A stretch of DNA of 64,000 nucleotides, from contig JACPOQ010000083.1 in assembly GCA_016191435.1 (NCBI GenBank), forward strand, positions 124,001 to 188,000, in the 5' to 3' direction. Of the stretch, positions 18,055-25,455 are shown one piece after another. A program made the translations under genes and the position numbers. The stretch's first letter is position 1. Each line of letters starts with the position of its first letter. Source of the DNA: Chloroflexota bacterium. Its GTDB lineage: Bacteria; Chloroflexota; Dehalococcoidia; Tepidiformales; Tepidiformaceae. The notes beneath the pieces are model-generated. The model searched no databases. It saw only the letters and a list, made by a program, of their open reading frames with translations, and was not told the origin of the DNA.

Positions 18055-18585
18055 GTGACCGGGAGCAATGATCGCCAACCAACCGCCGACCGCCCGTATG
18101 CGCCCGGCTACGGGTTCGCGCCCGCCGAGGCCGGCCTGCTGCCCTGGAGCTGGGCCGAAGAGCGGCTGGCCGCCTCGCGCAACTACTGGGTGACCACCAC
18201 CCGCCCGGGCGGCGCGCCCCACGCAATGCCCGTCTGGGGTGTCTGGGCAAACGGCAGGCTCTACTTCAGCAGCGGCGCCAAATCACGCAAGGCAAAGAAC
18301 CTTGCCGCCGACCCGCGCTGCGTCATCCACACCGAAAGCGGCAGCCAGGCCGTCATCGTCGAGGGCATTGCGGTAGTGCTGCCGGAGGCTGAGGCGCTCG
18401 CCGTGATGAAGGCGCCCTACAAGGAAAAGTACGACTGGGAGATGACCGGCGGCGAAGGCCCGATCTTCGCCGTGGAACCGCGCGTCGCCTTCGGCTTCAT
18501 CGAATCCTACGGTGGCAGCGCAGACCAGGATGCTACGGAATCGCAGTTCACGCAGACCGCCACCCGGTGGCGCTTCGAGCGCTGA
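18055..18585 (+). CDS. Pyridoxamine 5'-phosphate oxidase-family (split beta-barrel) protein, possibly F420-binding
   Basis: This protein of about 176 residues belongs to the PPOX-like family. It contains WVTTTRPGGAPHAMPVWGVW followed by LYFSSGAKSRKAKNLAADPR, the usual core of Rv-type F420- or FMN-binding reductases. The start could be ATG 18034, but GGAGGT at 18045-18050 is positioned for GTG 18055, which I use. F420 synthesis genes in this window make an F420 cofactor plausible; FMN or heme binding cannot be excluded. It lies alone, downstream of the PhoR-like kinase after 60 bp. Confidence 0.78.
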   Translation: MTGSNDRQPTADRPYAPGYGFAPAEAGLLPWSWAEERLAASRNYWVTTTRPGGAPHAMPVWGVWANGRLYFSSGAKSRKAKNLAADPRCVIHTESGSQAVIVEGIAVVLPEAEALAVMKAPYKEKYDWEMTGGEGPIFAVEPRVAFGFIESYGGSADQDATESQFTQTATRWRFER

Positions 18586-18642
18586 CGCCTCGCCAGCGCC
18601 CGGCACGCGGTGACACACCACCACCCGCTTGCCGGCGCTCTG

Positions 18643-18687
18643 GCCAATAGCCAATGCCCAAACGCCCAACGCCCAACGCCCAATGGC
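18643..18687 (+). repeat. Short tandem CCAA/ACGCCC repeat in an intergenic gap
   Basis: The gap holds a CCAATAGCCAATGCC stretch followed by three copies of AACGCCC. Similar degenerate ACGCC arrays occur at 23881, 33491 and 59025, and a CCAAT-type one at 50198. Confidence 0.5.
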
Positions 18688-18693
18688 TTCCTC

Positions 18694-18791
18694 TGGCGGG
18701 AGTGCATGGGAGTCGAACCCACCCCCCGCCGCGCTTGCGACAGGGCAACCGTTTTGAAGACGGCGAGGACCACCGGATCCCCTCCACTCCC
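18694..18791 (-). tRNA. selC: tRNA-Sec (anticodon TCA)
   Basis: Read on the minus strand, this 98-base element starts GGGAGTGG and ends with discriminator G and an encoded CCA (18696-18694). The anticodon arm has loop CTTCAAA closed by CCGT/ACGG, giving anticodon UCA. A long variable arm of nine pairs (CCCTGTCGC, loop AAGC, then GCGGCGGGG) and a T arm with TTCGACT are present. The length, long extra arm and UCA anticodon identify selenocysteine tRNA; seryl-tRNA has other anticodons. It means the genome decodes some UGA codons as Sec. SelA, SelB and SelD genes are not in the window. Confidence 0.92.
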
Positions 18792-18840
18792 GCACGCAAG
18801 CATGGCGACCCGACGCCGAAGAGGGAAGCGTCATCGTGCG

Positions 18841-18878
18841 ACAAGAAAGAGGCCCCGCGTGTCTCCACGCGAGGCCTC
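18841..18878 (-). terminator. Rho-independent terminator after the cupredoxin gene
   Basis: A near-perfect 13 bp inverted repeat (arms 18849-18861 and 18866-18878, loop TCTC) is followed on the minus strand by TTTCTTGT. It lies 25 bases after the stop at 18903. Confidence 0.75.
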
Positions 18879-18902
18879 CTCGTTGTCCCCTTTCAGGCGC
18901 GG

Positions 18903-20228
18903 TTAGCGCCTCGTCTCCCGGCGGACCGCCAGGACCGTTGTGCCGGCAATCGCCCCCGCAAGGGCGAGTGCCCCGGCGACCAGCAACCAGCCGCTGTTGC
19001 CGCCGTCATCGCTCAGGCCGGTGCCCGTGTTCGGGGCGCCGGGTGCGGTGGTGGATGTCGCCGGAGGGGTTGTCGCCGTCGGCGTTGGCGGAGGCGTCGT
19101 GGGCGTGGCGGTGGGGGTTGGCGTCCGGGTGGGTGTGGCCGTCGCCGTGGTTGTGGCCGTCGCCGTGGGCGTGGCGGGTGTCGCCGTCACACTTGGCGTC
19201 GGCGTCGCGGCCGCTGCTTCCACCACGATGGTGCCAACCATGCCCTGGTCATACGGCGGAACCCCGTGAAGGATGCAGTAATACTGATAGGTACCCACCT
19301 TGGTGAAGGCCAACTCGAAGCTCTTGATTTCATTCGGGTCCGCCGGTGCGCCCGGGGGCGAGGCCGTCATTATCCCGCTGTTCACGAATCCGGTCCCGTC
19401 GTAGCCGTTCGCTGGTGCGCTCGGTGGCAGCGCAAACGGGTTGAAGCCCGGTCCCGGAGGCGGGGTGACGGCGCCGAAGGTTACCGAATGCGGCGCTGGC
19501 GTCGATGTCACCCATTCGATCGAGTCACCCACCTTGATCTTCTGGGTGGCCGGGAAGAACTGCATCAGGTCGTCGCCGGTCGGGAGGCTTCCGCCAACGA
19601 CCAGCGTGTACTTGTTGCCGCCACCCGTCTTCGCGGTCACCGCCACGGGCTTGGCGGCCAGCGTGCTGCCGAGGGCCTTCAAGGCCGTCAGCGAGGCCGA
19701 GTACTCGGACGCAGCCCGCGCGTCTGCGGTGGCCTGTGTGTCCACAGTTCCGCTGTCGACGACGACGACCTGGCCATCCATGAAGGGATGGATCTCGCAG
19801 AAGTAGTCGTACGTGCCCGCCTTCGTATACGTGACGTCCCACGACGCCGTGGAGCCGTCCGGATTCCGGGCCAAGAGCGGGGAGATGATGATGTTCGCGA
19901 TTGTTGGCGCGGACCCGTCGTATGAGGCGCCCGATGGTGTTTCAGGCAGAGTCGCGTCCGGGTTTGCCGCGCGGAGCGCATCAACCTCGGCTCGTTTCGC
20001 GAGGACGATGACGTGGGGCTCCGCCCATGGGAACTGCCAGCTCACCGTCGTGCCCGTCTTGATCGTGACGGTCTTCGCCATGAATTGGTTCACGGCATAG
20101 CCGGTTTCACCCCCGCCGGCGTTGACCTTGAGCGTTTCCGCAGCTGCGGCCCGTTGCGGCCCACCGTATCCGGTGAGCCCCACCAGGCCTATCGCCACGG
20201 CGGCGATTGCAATGACCAGTCGCTTCAT
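18903..20228 (-). CDS. Secreted double-cupredoxin protein with a C-terminal membrane anchor
   Basis: This 441-residue protein has a Sec signal peptide (residues 1-30, ending near AAAAE). Two plastocyanin-like domains follow. The first (about 35-160) has a type-1 copper set PHV...CEIHPFM; the second (about 200-335) has PHS...CILHGVPPYDQGM. A 65-residue Thr/Pro/Ala repeat stalk, the motif PNTGTG, one transmembrane helix and an Arg-rich end complete it. Each domain keeps the His-Cys-His-Met ligands, so two copper centres are likely. It may carry electrons outside the membrane; the partner is unknown. A strong AGGAGG precedes the ATG, and a terminator follows the gene. Confidence 0.85.
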   Translation of the reverse strand: MKRLVIAIAAVAIGLVGLTGYGGPQRAAAAETLKVNAGGGETGYAVNQFMAKTVTIKTGTTVSWQFPWAEPHVIVLAKRAEVDALRAANPDATLPETPSGASYDGSAPTIANIIISPLLARNPDGSTASWDVTYTKAGTYDYFCEIHPFMDGQVVVVDSGTVDTQATADARAASEYSASLTALKALGSTLAAKPVAVTAKTGGGNKYTLVVGGSLPTGDDLMQFFPATQKIKVGDSIEWVTSTPAPHSVTFGAVTPPPGPGFNPFALPPSAPANGYDGTGFVNSGIMTASPPGAPADPNEIKSFELAFTKVGTYQYYCILHGVPPYDQGMVGTIVVEAAAATPTPSVTATPATPTATATTTATATPTRTPTPTATPTTPPPTPTATTPPATSTTAPGAPNTGTGLSDDGGNSGWLLVAGALALAGAIAGTTVLAVRRETRR

Positions 20229-20406
20229 TCGTTCCTCCTACCTGAAACAGAAAGTGCTGACAGACTGTGAGGAATCTATACCGCTTCTTGCTCATCCACA
20301 ATCGGTCAAATGGCGAAACAAGGCTGAAGCAGAATTATGTTCGGCGGCAGGGGCCGTTCGCCTGACATAGATTGAAGCGCAATGGACGAAACGCGCTGCA
20401 GCCGGC

Positions 20407-21408
20407 TTACCAGCCGCGGTGCTCTCTCGCCGAGAGCACCCCATGGAGCCCGCGCGCAGCCAACACACTCTTCACCACCGCCCGCTCGACCGCCCGAACC
20501 GCCATCGTCCCGGCCGTGAGCGCGTCGCCTGCCCGGCACTCGAGCGGCCCCATCGCGAGCGCGAACGCGACATCGCCATCCCCGAAGGTGTGCGCCGGCA
20601 GCACCGACCGCGCTATGCCATCGTGCGCCTGGTAGGCCACTCGCAGCAGTTCGTGATGCGGCAGCGCGACGTTCGCCGCCAGGACCACGAGCGTCGTGTT
20701 CGCCAGCAATGCGTCCATCTCCTCCGTGCGCCGTTCGAGCGCCTCCGGCAGCGGCACGAATTCGCCGCCCTCGGCGCGCGGCCCCGCGATCACGCGGCCC
20801 GAATCGGGGTCGATGATGTACCCGACCGCGTTCGTCACCGCGAGCGCCCCCACGATGATCCCTCGCGGCCCGGCGACGCTCGCCGTCCCTATCCCACCCT
20901 TCAGCGCCAGGCCGGGGCCGAGCAGCTTGGCGACCGTCGCGCCTGTGCCCGCCCCAACGGTGCCCTCGGCGACCTTGCCGCCACGGGCGCCCGCGGCCGC
21001 GGCGTACCCGGCCGCCTCATCGGGAAACGCATCCTCGCGCCCAAGGCCGCGGTCGAAGATCACCGCGCCCGGCACGATCGGCACCCGCCCATGGCGCGTT
21101 TCGACCCCGAAACCCTGCTCCGCGCACCAGCGCATGACGCCCGTCGCTGCCGCGAGGCCGAACGCGCTCCCGCCGGCCAGGAGGATCGCGTGGCAGGTCC
21201 GGACCACGTTCGCCGGCGCGAGCGCTTCAGTCTCGCGCGTGCCGGGGGCCCCGCCGCGCGCATCGACGGCGGCCATCAGCGCCGTCTCACAGCGGATGAC
21301 GGTGCAGCCCGTGCCGGCGCGCCGGTCCGTCCAGTGGCCCACGCGGATGCCCGGCACGTCCGTGATAGCGTCGCGCGCGCCCGCGCGCCAGCCGGTCCCT
21401 TCGCCCAC
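20407..21408 (-). CDS. P1 (S58)-family peptidase, DmpA-like
   Basis: This 333-residue protein begins at GTG and resembles L-aminopeptidase/D-esterase (DmpA, BapA) proteins: ITDVPGIRVGHWTD at the start, then GGSAFGLAAATGVM and GTVGAGTGA in the middle. The NTTLVVLA region near residue 237 is where this family self-cleaves to expose an N-terminal nucleophile; here Thr would serve. The C-terminal portion keeps HTFGDGDVAFAL. These enzymes remove N-terminal residues from small or beta-peptides. It is the last gene of the mutM-led minus-strand group, three bases after its upstream neighbour. Confidence 0.88.
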   Translation of the reverse strand: MGEGTGWRAGARDAITDVPGIRVGHWTDRRAGTGCTVIRCETALMAAVDARGGAPGTRETEALAPANVVRTCHAILLAGGSAFGLAAATGVMRWCAEQGFGVETRHGRVPIVPGAVIFDRGLGREDAFPDEAAGYAAAAGARGGKVAEGTVGAGTGATVAKLLGPGLALKGGIGTASVAGPRGIIVGALAVTNAVGYIIDPDSGRVIAGPRAEGGEFVPLPEALERRTEEMDALLANTTLVVLAANVALPHHELLRVAYQAHDGIARSVLPAHTFGDGDVAFALAMGPLECRAGDALTAGTMAVRAVERAVVKSVLAARGLHGVLSAREHRGW

Positions 21409-21411
21409 GCC

Positions 21412-22062
21412 TCAGTCTCGCCGGCCGGCGTTACGCCGCGCATCGAGATATGATCCCAGGAAGCCGCGCGCGATGCCGCAAATGTCGGCCGTGAGGTCGG
21501 CGAGCGTGGCGGCGTCGCCCTCGGTGCTGCCCAACACTGCCGCGACGGGCTCGCCGCCGCGGTCGATCCCTGCGAACCAGCATGAGGCAGGGCCGCCGTC
21601 GCGAGACCCCACCGGCGGCAGGAGCAGCATCGCGCTCCCACCCTCCGCCGCACCGACGAGGCCGCCCAGCGCCGCGAGGTCCGGTTGCGCGCGCAATCTC
21701 TGCGCGCTCGGAAGGGCGTCCTCGCCGAGGCTGAGGTCCCGCACCATCTGTTCCGGTGTGAAGGTCGCCGCCTGCTGCACGAAGAGCGTCCATTCGTCTC
21801 GCCCCGGCAGCGGTCCCGCAAGTACCCGCGCCAGCGGGAACCGCCGGTCCGCGAGGCCGCCGTGCACCGCCGTCAGCCGCCGGCACGCTTCCGCGAGTTG
21901 CTCCGCCAGCAGCCCCAAGAGGATGAGCCGGTCGTTCTGCCCTGAAAGCACCAGCGACCGCAGCAGCGCATCCGCCACTACCTGGGGCTTGCGCAACGCC
22001 CCGTTTGCGTAAGATTCGACGAACGCGAGCTCGCCTAGATCACCAGGGTAGCCTGTCGCCAT
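21412..22062 (-). CDS. Hypothetical protein between an aminoglycoside-kinase-like gene and a peptidase
   Basis: This 216-residue soluble protein is predicted mostly helical in its first half (ALRKPQVVADALLRSLVLSG, LAEQLAEACRRL). Its second half is Gly/Ala-rich with strands, including CWFAGIDRGGEPVAAVLGS. No transmembrane segment or known catalytic motif is visible. It has its own TAGAAT box six bases before ATG, which overlaps the stop of the upstream gene, so it may be made both from the mutM operon and from its own promoter. I do not recognise the family. Confidence 0.65.
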   Translation of the reverse strand: MATGYPGDLGELAFVESYANGALRKPQVVADALLRSLVLSGQNDRLILLGLLAEQLAEACRRLTAVHGGLADRRFPLARVLAGPLPGRDEWTLFVQQAATFTPEQMVRDLSLGEDALPSAQRLRAQPDLAALGGLVGAAEGGSAMLLLPPVGSRDGGPASCWFAGIDRGGEPVAAVLGSTEGDAATLADLTADICGIARGFLGSYLDARRNAGRRD

Positions 22063-22074
22063 CCGCTGATTCTA
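22063..22074 (-). promoter_or_regulatory. Internal leaderless-type -10 box
   Basis: Minus-strand TAGAAT (22074-22069) lies six bases before ATG 22062 and contains the stop codon of the preceding gene. Confidence 0.45.
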
Positions 22075-22992
22075 CCGCCGCCAGAGCGCGGCGCGGATCG
22101 CCATGGCGGCGGGATGCGGGCCGCCACGCTCTCGTAGGAACGCCTCGATGCGCGAAGCCTCCAGCTGGATGCGGTGCGTGGCCGGGTCGTCCCCAAGCGC
22201 CTCTATCAGGCGGCGCGGCAGCGTCAGCAGGTCCTCCATCCCCCAGAGCAACCCCGCCAGCTCAACGAGCCCCTGCATCGTGGTCGCCTCCAGCCCTCGC
22301 GCCGCTGCGTACCGGCCGCCGAGCGCGCCGCGCTCATCGAGGCCCAGGCCGGCCGTAACGAGGAACGCCGCGAGGTCGCAGAGTTGGTGCCCGGCCCCCG
22401 CGTGCGCAAAGCCGGTGAATACTGGCCCGCCCGCGGTCAACACCACTGCTCCGGCGGTCAGCCGGCCATGCACGAACCCGAATGGCCCTGCCCTGAGCGC
22501 CTCGCGCGCCGCCGCGATTGGCGCCGCCGCCGCCTCGCGCTCGTGCGCCGCGAAGCCGAGGCGGTGCAACGGCACGTCCACACCCGGGATGAGCGAATCC
22601 TCCGGGAGCTCCCAGCGCGCGCCTGCACGGATCGGCAATGCGTGGAGCGCCGCGATCGTGGCCACAACCCGCTCGAGAGCCTCGGTCCCATGCGCCGCGG
22701 CCAGCGCGGTCAACCCCTCTGCCCACTCCTCGATCGCGAGGCCGGACCCCGCCGCCAGCAGCCGCGGCGCTGCAGCGAACCCGGCGCCGCCGAGTGCTTC
22801 CAGCACGCTCGCATGCGTTTCGCTATCCTCATCGCCGAGCCCCCGCACCAGCACCTGCTGCTGGAGCGCTCCCGGCAGAAAGAGCGTCGCATGTACCGGT
22901 GCATCGGCGCCAGGCCCGAGCGTCTCGACATCGATGTCCGTTTCCGGCGCCAGTCGCAGCAGCTGTGCGATGCTCTCGGCCTCAATCGCCAC
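22072..22992 (-). CDS. Aminoglycoside-phosphotransferase-fold protein with degenerate active site
   Basis: This protein of about 306 residues starts at GTG 22992, overlapping the mutM stop by 11 bases. The layout matches APH/choline-kinase-fold proteins: an N-lobe with ATLFLPGALQQQVLVRGL, a hinge EEWAEGLTAL, helical insertions and a C-lobe GFVHGRLTAGAVVLTAGGPVFTGFAH. In active kinases the Brenner loop is HGDxxxxN and the metal motif is IDW/D. Here Asp is Arg, Asn is missing and the metal Asp is replaced by Gly. It is therefore probably a pseudokinase or binding protein. A much longer upstream-extended frame covers mutM and is not used. Confidence 0.65.
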   Translation of the reverse strand: MAIEAESIAQLLRLAPETDIDVETLGPGADAPVHATLFLPGALQQQVLVRGLGDEDSETHASVLEALGGAGFAAAPRLLAAGSGLAIEEWAEGLTALAAAHGTEALERVVATIAALHALPIRAGARWELPEDSLIPGVDVPLHRLGFAAHEREAAAAPIAAAREALRAGPFGFVHGRLTAGAVVLTAGGPVFTGFAHAGAGHQLCDLAAFLVTAGLGLDERGALGGRYAAARGLEATTMQGLVELAGLLWGMEDLLTLPRRLIEALGDDPATHRIQLEASRIEAFLRERGGPHPAAMAIRAALWRR

Positions 22993-23830
22993 GTGCCGCC
23001 CTCCGCCGCGCCTTCGGCTGGCACTTCGGGCAGTAATGCGTACCCCGGCCGCCGACCACAGTCTTCTCGATGGTGCTACCGCACACGTAGCAGGGCTTGC
23101 CTTCGCGCCGGAACACCTGCACGTACATGTGGTGCTGCCCCGGGTTGCCCTGCCCGTCGACGTAATCCTTGAAGCTGGCGCCGCGATTTTGGATGCCTCG
23201 TTCGAGCACGGCCCGCGCCGCCGCCCAGAGCCGCTTCGCCGCCGCCGGCGAAACGAGCCCGGCCGGCGTATCCGGCCGCACCCCCGCCTCGAACAGCGCC
23301 TCATCGACGTAGATGTTCCCGAGCCCGGACATGCGCCGCTGGTCCAGCAGCACCGCTTTCACGGGCGCAGCGCGCCCCGCCAGCGCTCCCCGGAACTGCG
23401 CCAGCGTGAACGCGGCGTCTATCGGTTCCGGGCCCAGCTTCGACGTGATTTCCGAGACGTTGTCGACCATCCGCCACGTCCCGAACTTGCGCAGGTCGCT
23501 CCAGCGGAGGTCGTGACCGTCGTCCAGCACCATCTTCGCTCGCTCGTACGTCTCTGGTGGCGCGCTGGAATCGCGCCAGAGCAGCCGCCCGGTCATCCGC
23601 AGGTGAACGACCAGCGTCCGCCCATCGTCAAGGCCCAGCAGGATGTATTTCCCCCGCCGTCCCATGCTCGTGAACGTCCGCCCAACGAGGTTGGCGCGCA
23701 GCACTTCGACCGGCGCCGCCGCCAGCAGCTGGATTGTGCCGGCATCGACCTCGACCGCGACCACGCGCCGCCCCACCACCAGCGGTTCCAGGTCTCGGCG
23801 GATTGTCTCAACTTCGGGCAGCTCGGGCAC
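22982..23830 (-). CDS. mutM: Formamidopyrimidine-DNA glycosylase (Fpg)
   Basis: MutM excises 8-oxoguanine and other oxidised purines and nicks the abasic site. The 282-residue protein begins PELPEVETIRRDL after the initiator, leaving Pro as the Schiff-base nucleophile and Glu as catalytic acid. GRRGKYILL holds the conserved Lys, and the C-terminal zinc finger is complete (CYVCG...CPKCQ). It begins with GTG and TACGCT lies six bases upstream. It is divergent from ruvA within a symmetric promoter region, and heads an operon with three unrelated genes. Confidence 0.95.
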   Translation of the reverse strand: MPELPEVETIRRDLEPLVVGRRVVAVEVDAGTIQLLAAAPVEVLRANLVGRTFTSMGRRGKYILLGLDDGRTLVVHLRMTGRLLWRDSSAPPETYERAKMVLDDGHDLRWSDLRKFGTWRMVDNVSEITSKLGPEPIDAAFTLAQFRGALAGRAAPVKAVLLDQRRMSGLGNIYVDEALFEAGVRPDTPAGLVSPAAAKRLWAAARAVLERGIQNRGASFKDYVDGQGNPGQHHMYVQVFRREGKPCYVCGSTIEKTVVGGRGTHYCPKCQPKARRRAARGD

Positions 23831-23831
23831 C

Positions 23832-23924
23832 GGTGTAGCGTAACGGTGTAGGGGCGTAGCGGCGTGTCGGCGTGCCAGTTCTACGCCGTTGCGCCGTTAC
23901 GCCACCACGCCGTTACGCTACACC
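23832..23924. promoter_or_regulatory. Perfect 15 bp inverted repeat carrying back-to-back leaderless promoters of mutM and ruvA
   Basis: The arms at 23832-23846 and 23910-23924 are exact reverse complements (GGTGTAGCGTAACGG). Each arm places TACGCT six bases before a GTG start: mutM at 23830 on the minus strand and ruvA at 23926 on the plus strand. The 63-base centre holds further GCCGTTACGCC-like repeats. Both genes therefore have the same 5' control sequence. Confidence 0.65.
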
Positions 23925-23925
23925 C

Positions 23926-24588
23926 GTGATTACCCACCTCCGTGGCGCCATCGCCCGCCTCGATATCTCCGGCCCCGCCATCGAGCTCGATGTCGCAGGC
24001 GTGCGCTACGAAGTGTTGTTGCCCCTGTTCCTCTGGCCCGAGGTGCAGGCACTCGCCGGCGAAGGCATCCTCGATGGCGAGGTCGCCGGCCCCGAAATCG
24101 GCATGCATATCTTCTATTCCGCCAGCACGAACCAGCCCGTGCCCGTCCTCGTCGGCTTCCTCCGCCGCCCCGAGCGCGACTTCTTCCGCAAGTTCATTTC
24201 GGTCGAAGGGATCGGCCCCGCGAAGGCCGTCAAGGCGATGAACGTCTCGGTCAGCACGATCGCGCGCGCAATCGAGCAGGAAGACCGCGCCACCCTCACG
24301 CGCCTGCCCGGCATCGGTGCGCGCGGCGCCGATAAGATCATCGCGACGCTGCGCGGCAAGGTCGTCGCCGAAGCAGCACTCCAGGATGCCGGCCTCGCCC
24401 GGCCCGTCGATGCTACCCGGCTCGATTCCAACCGCGTGGTTGCCGATGCCGCTGAGACTATCGCGGCGCTCGGCTACCCGCGCGGCGACGCGCGCCGCTG
24501 GGTCGAAGACGCCCGCGCCGCCGACCCCTCGCTCCAGACCGTCGAGGAGCTCACGCTCGCGGTGCTCCGCGGCCGCGACAACCGGTAA
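23926..24588 (+). CDS. ruvA: Holliday junction branch-migration subunit RuvA
   Basis: RuvA binds four-way junctions and loads the RuvB motor. The 220-residue protein has the N-terminal OB-fold (residues 1-65, ITHLRGAIARL...GVRYEVLLP) and two helix-hairpin-helix motifs (RKFISVEGIGPAKAVKAM and LTRLPGIGARGADKII). The flexible C-terminal domain contacts RuvB (AAETIAALGYPRGDARRW). GTG 23926 is chosen by homology and by the TACGCT box. ruvB and ruvC are not adjacent, so the usual ruvCAB cluster is broken here. Confidence 0.93.
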   Translation: MITHLRGAIARLDISGPAIELDVAGVRYEVLLPLFLWPEVQALAGEGILDGEVAGPEIGMHIFYSASTNQPVPVLVGFLRRPERDFFRKFISVEGIGPAKAVKAMNVSVSTIARAIEQEDRATLTRLPGIGARGADKIIATLRGKVVAEAALQDAGLARPVDATRLDSNRVVADAAETIAALGYPRGDARRWVEDARAADPSLQTVEELTLAVLRGRDNR

Positions 24589-24826
24589 GCCCGGACGTTC
24601 CTGTTCGGCCACAGACGGCGCCCGCGCCCGGCAAGGCAAGCGCTGGCCTATGCCCGGCCTCCCGTTCGCGCGCCCGGATGAGTGGCAGAGGTTCCACCGC
24701 CGTCGTGTGTTCTCGCGCCGGCGCCGCCGTCCAGCGGCCGGGACCGCACGGTTTGACCAGACATGAACCCGAGTGAACTGCTCGACCAATCGTTCAGTAA
24801 ATTTGTGACAGAAAGCGCAAAGAGGG

Positions 24827-24855
24827 TTGACACCCTTCTGTGAACTCGGTAGCGT
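24827..24855 (+). promoter_or_regulatory. Sigma-A-type promoter for the riboswitch-zinc-ribbon transcript
   Basis: TTGACA (24827-24832), a 17-base spacer and TAGCGT (24850-24855) predict transcription from about 24862, which leaves room for the riboswitch. The preceding stretch 24589-24820 shows no gene or recognisable element. Confidence 0.6.
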
Positions 24856-24910
24856 CCAGTGTGACGGGCTTGATAGACCGTCAACGCGCTCGGTCCCAAA
24901 CCCGGTGCAA

Positions 24911-25022
24911 CTGCGGAATGTGCGCTACGCGCGCAACGGGGGAACCATTTTCGGGGTGAATTCGGCCGCTCCCGGCCGATAGGGCGTCCTTCCGCCCGAA
25001 CCCGTCAGCTAACCCCGTACGC
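24911..25022 (+). promoter_or_regulatory. Cyclic-di-AMP riboswitch (ydaO-yuaA class)
   Basis: The invariant blocks of this class occur in order: GGGGGAACC (24936-24944), GGGGTGAAT, AGGGC followed by CTTCC, then CCCGAACCCGTCAGCTAACC (24993-25012) and CGTACGC. A closing stem CTGCG/CGCAG (24911-24915 with 25018-25022) and an internal hairpin TGCGC/GCGCA fit the architecture. Known members bind c-di-AMP and usually switch genes off. Two more hairpins (25033-25048 and 25051-25064) lie between it and the gene, with no U-tract, so control may act on translation. Confidence 0.88.
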
Positions 25023-25116
25023 AGCAGGAGGCCTGGTGGGAGTTCCCACCTTGATGGTCTGCCATCTCCCGGTTCTGCTTCGAATTTTGTCGCTTGCGAC
25101 GTAGGAGGACACCCAA

Positions 25117-25335
25117 ATGCCGGCTTTGCAGGAAGCCCCACCCAAGTCATGCCCAAAGTGCCGCGGCTCGATGATCGTCGAGCGCGATTGGCACGGTACC
25201 TACGGGAGCTGCATCATGTGCGGCTACGTCCACGAAGTGCTTACCAGCCCGCCCGTGGACCTCGCCGCGGAGGAAGCCGCCCTTCCCCAGCGCCAGCGCC
25301 GCCGCCAGCCATCCCACGGCAAACTCCGGCTCTGA
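25117..25335 (+). CDS. Small zinc-ribbon protein under riboswitch control
   Basis: This 72-residue protein has a clear ribosome-binding site (GGAGG about 10 bases upstream). Residues 10-40 form a zinc ribbon with CPKC and, after ERDWHGTYGS, CIMC, so four cysteines can bind one zinc. The rest is Glu/Ala then Arg/Gln-rich (QRQRRRQPSHGKLRL), a basic tail that could bind nucleic acid. It is the only gene between the c-di-AMP riboswitch and a strong terminator, so it is the riboswitch's sole visible target. Its function is unknown. Confidence 0.8.
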   Translation: MPALQEAPPKSCPKCRGSMIVERDWHGTYGSCIMCGYVHEVLTSPPVDLAAEEAALPQRQRRRQPSHGKLRL

Positions 25336-25366
25336 TCCCTCGAACTCCAATGGACTGATTCATTTC

Positions 25367-25400
25367 AAGCCCCCCGGGCCGACCGGGGGGCTTTCTCTTT
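25367..25400 (+). terminator. Strong Rho-independent terminator after the zinc-ribbon gene
   Basis: The stem AAGCCCCCCGG / CCGGGGGGCTT with a short loop is followed by TCTCTTT. It closes the riboswitch-controlled transcription unit. Confidence 0.85.
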
Positions 25401-25455
25401 CCCCCGCGCCTCCCTTTCACCTAGAATCCGGCCACTCAACCGAAAGAGGTCACCC

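Noticed and set aside
22993..23304. N-terminal extension of the APH-like gene
   Set aside because: It overlaps mutM in another frame and is Arg/Ser-rich; GTG 22992 gives a normal domain start.
22103..23851. A 582-codon plus-strand frame
   Set aside because: It lies opposite mutM and the APH-like gene; the translation is Ser/Arg/Pro-rich noise.
25117..25335. Riboswitch acting on the downstream monooxygenase-like gene at 25456
   Set aside because: A strong terminator at 25367-25400 separates it from the riboswitch transcript.
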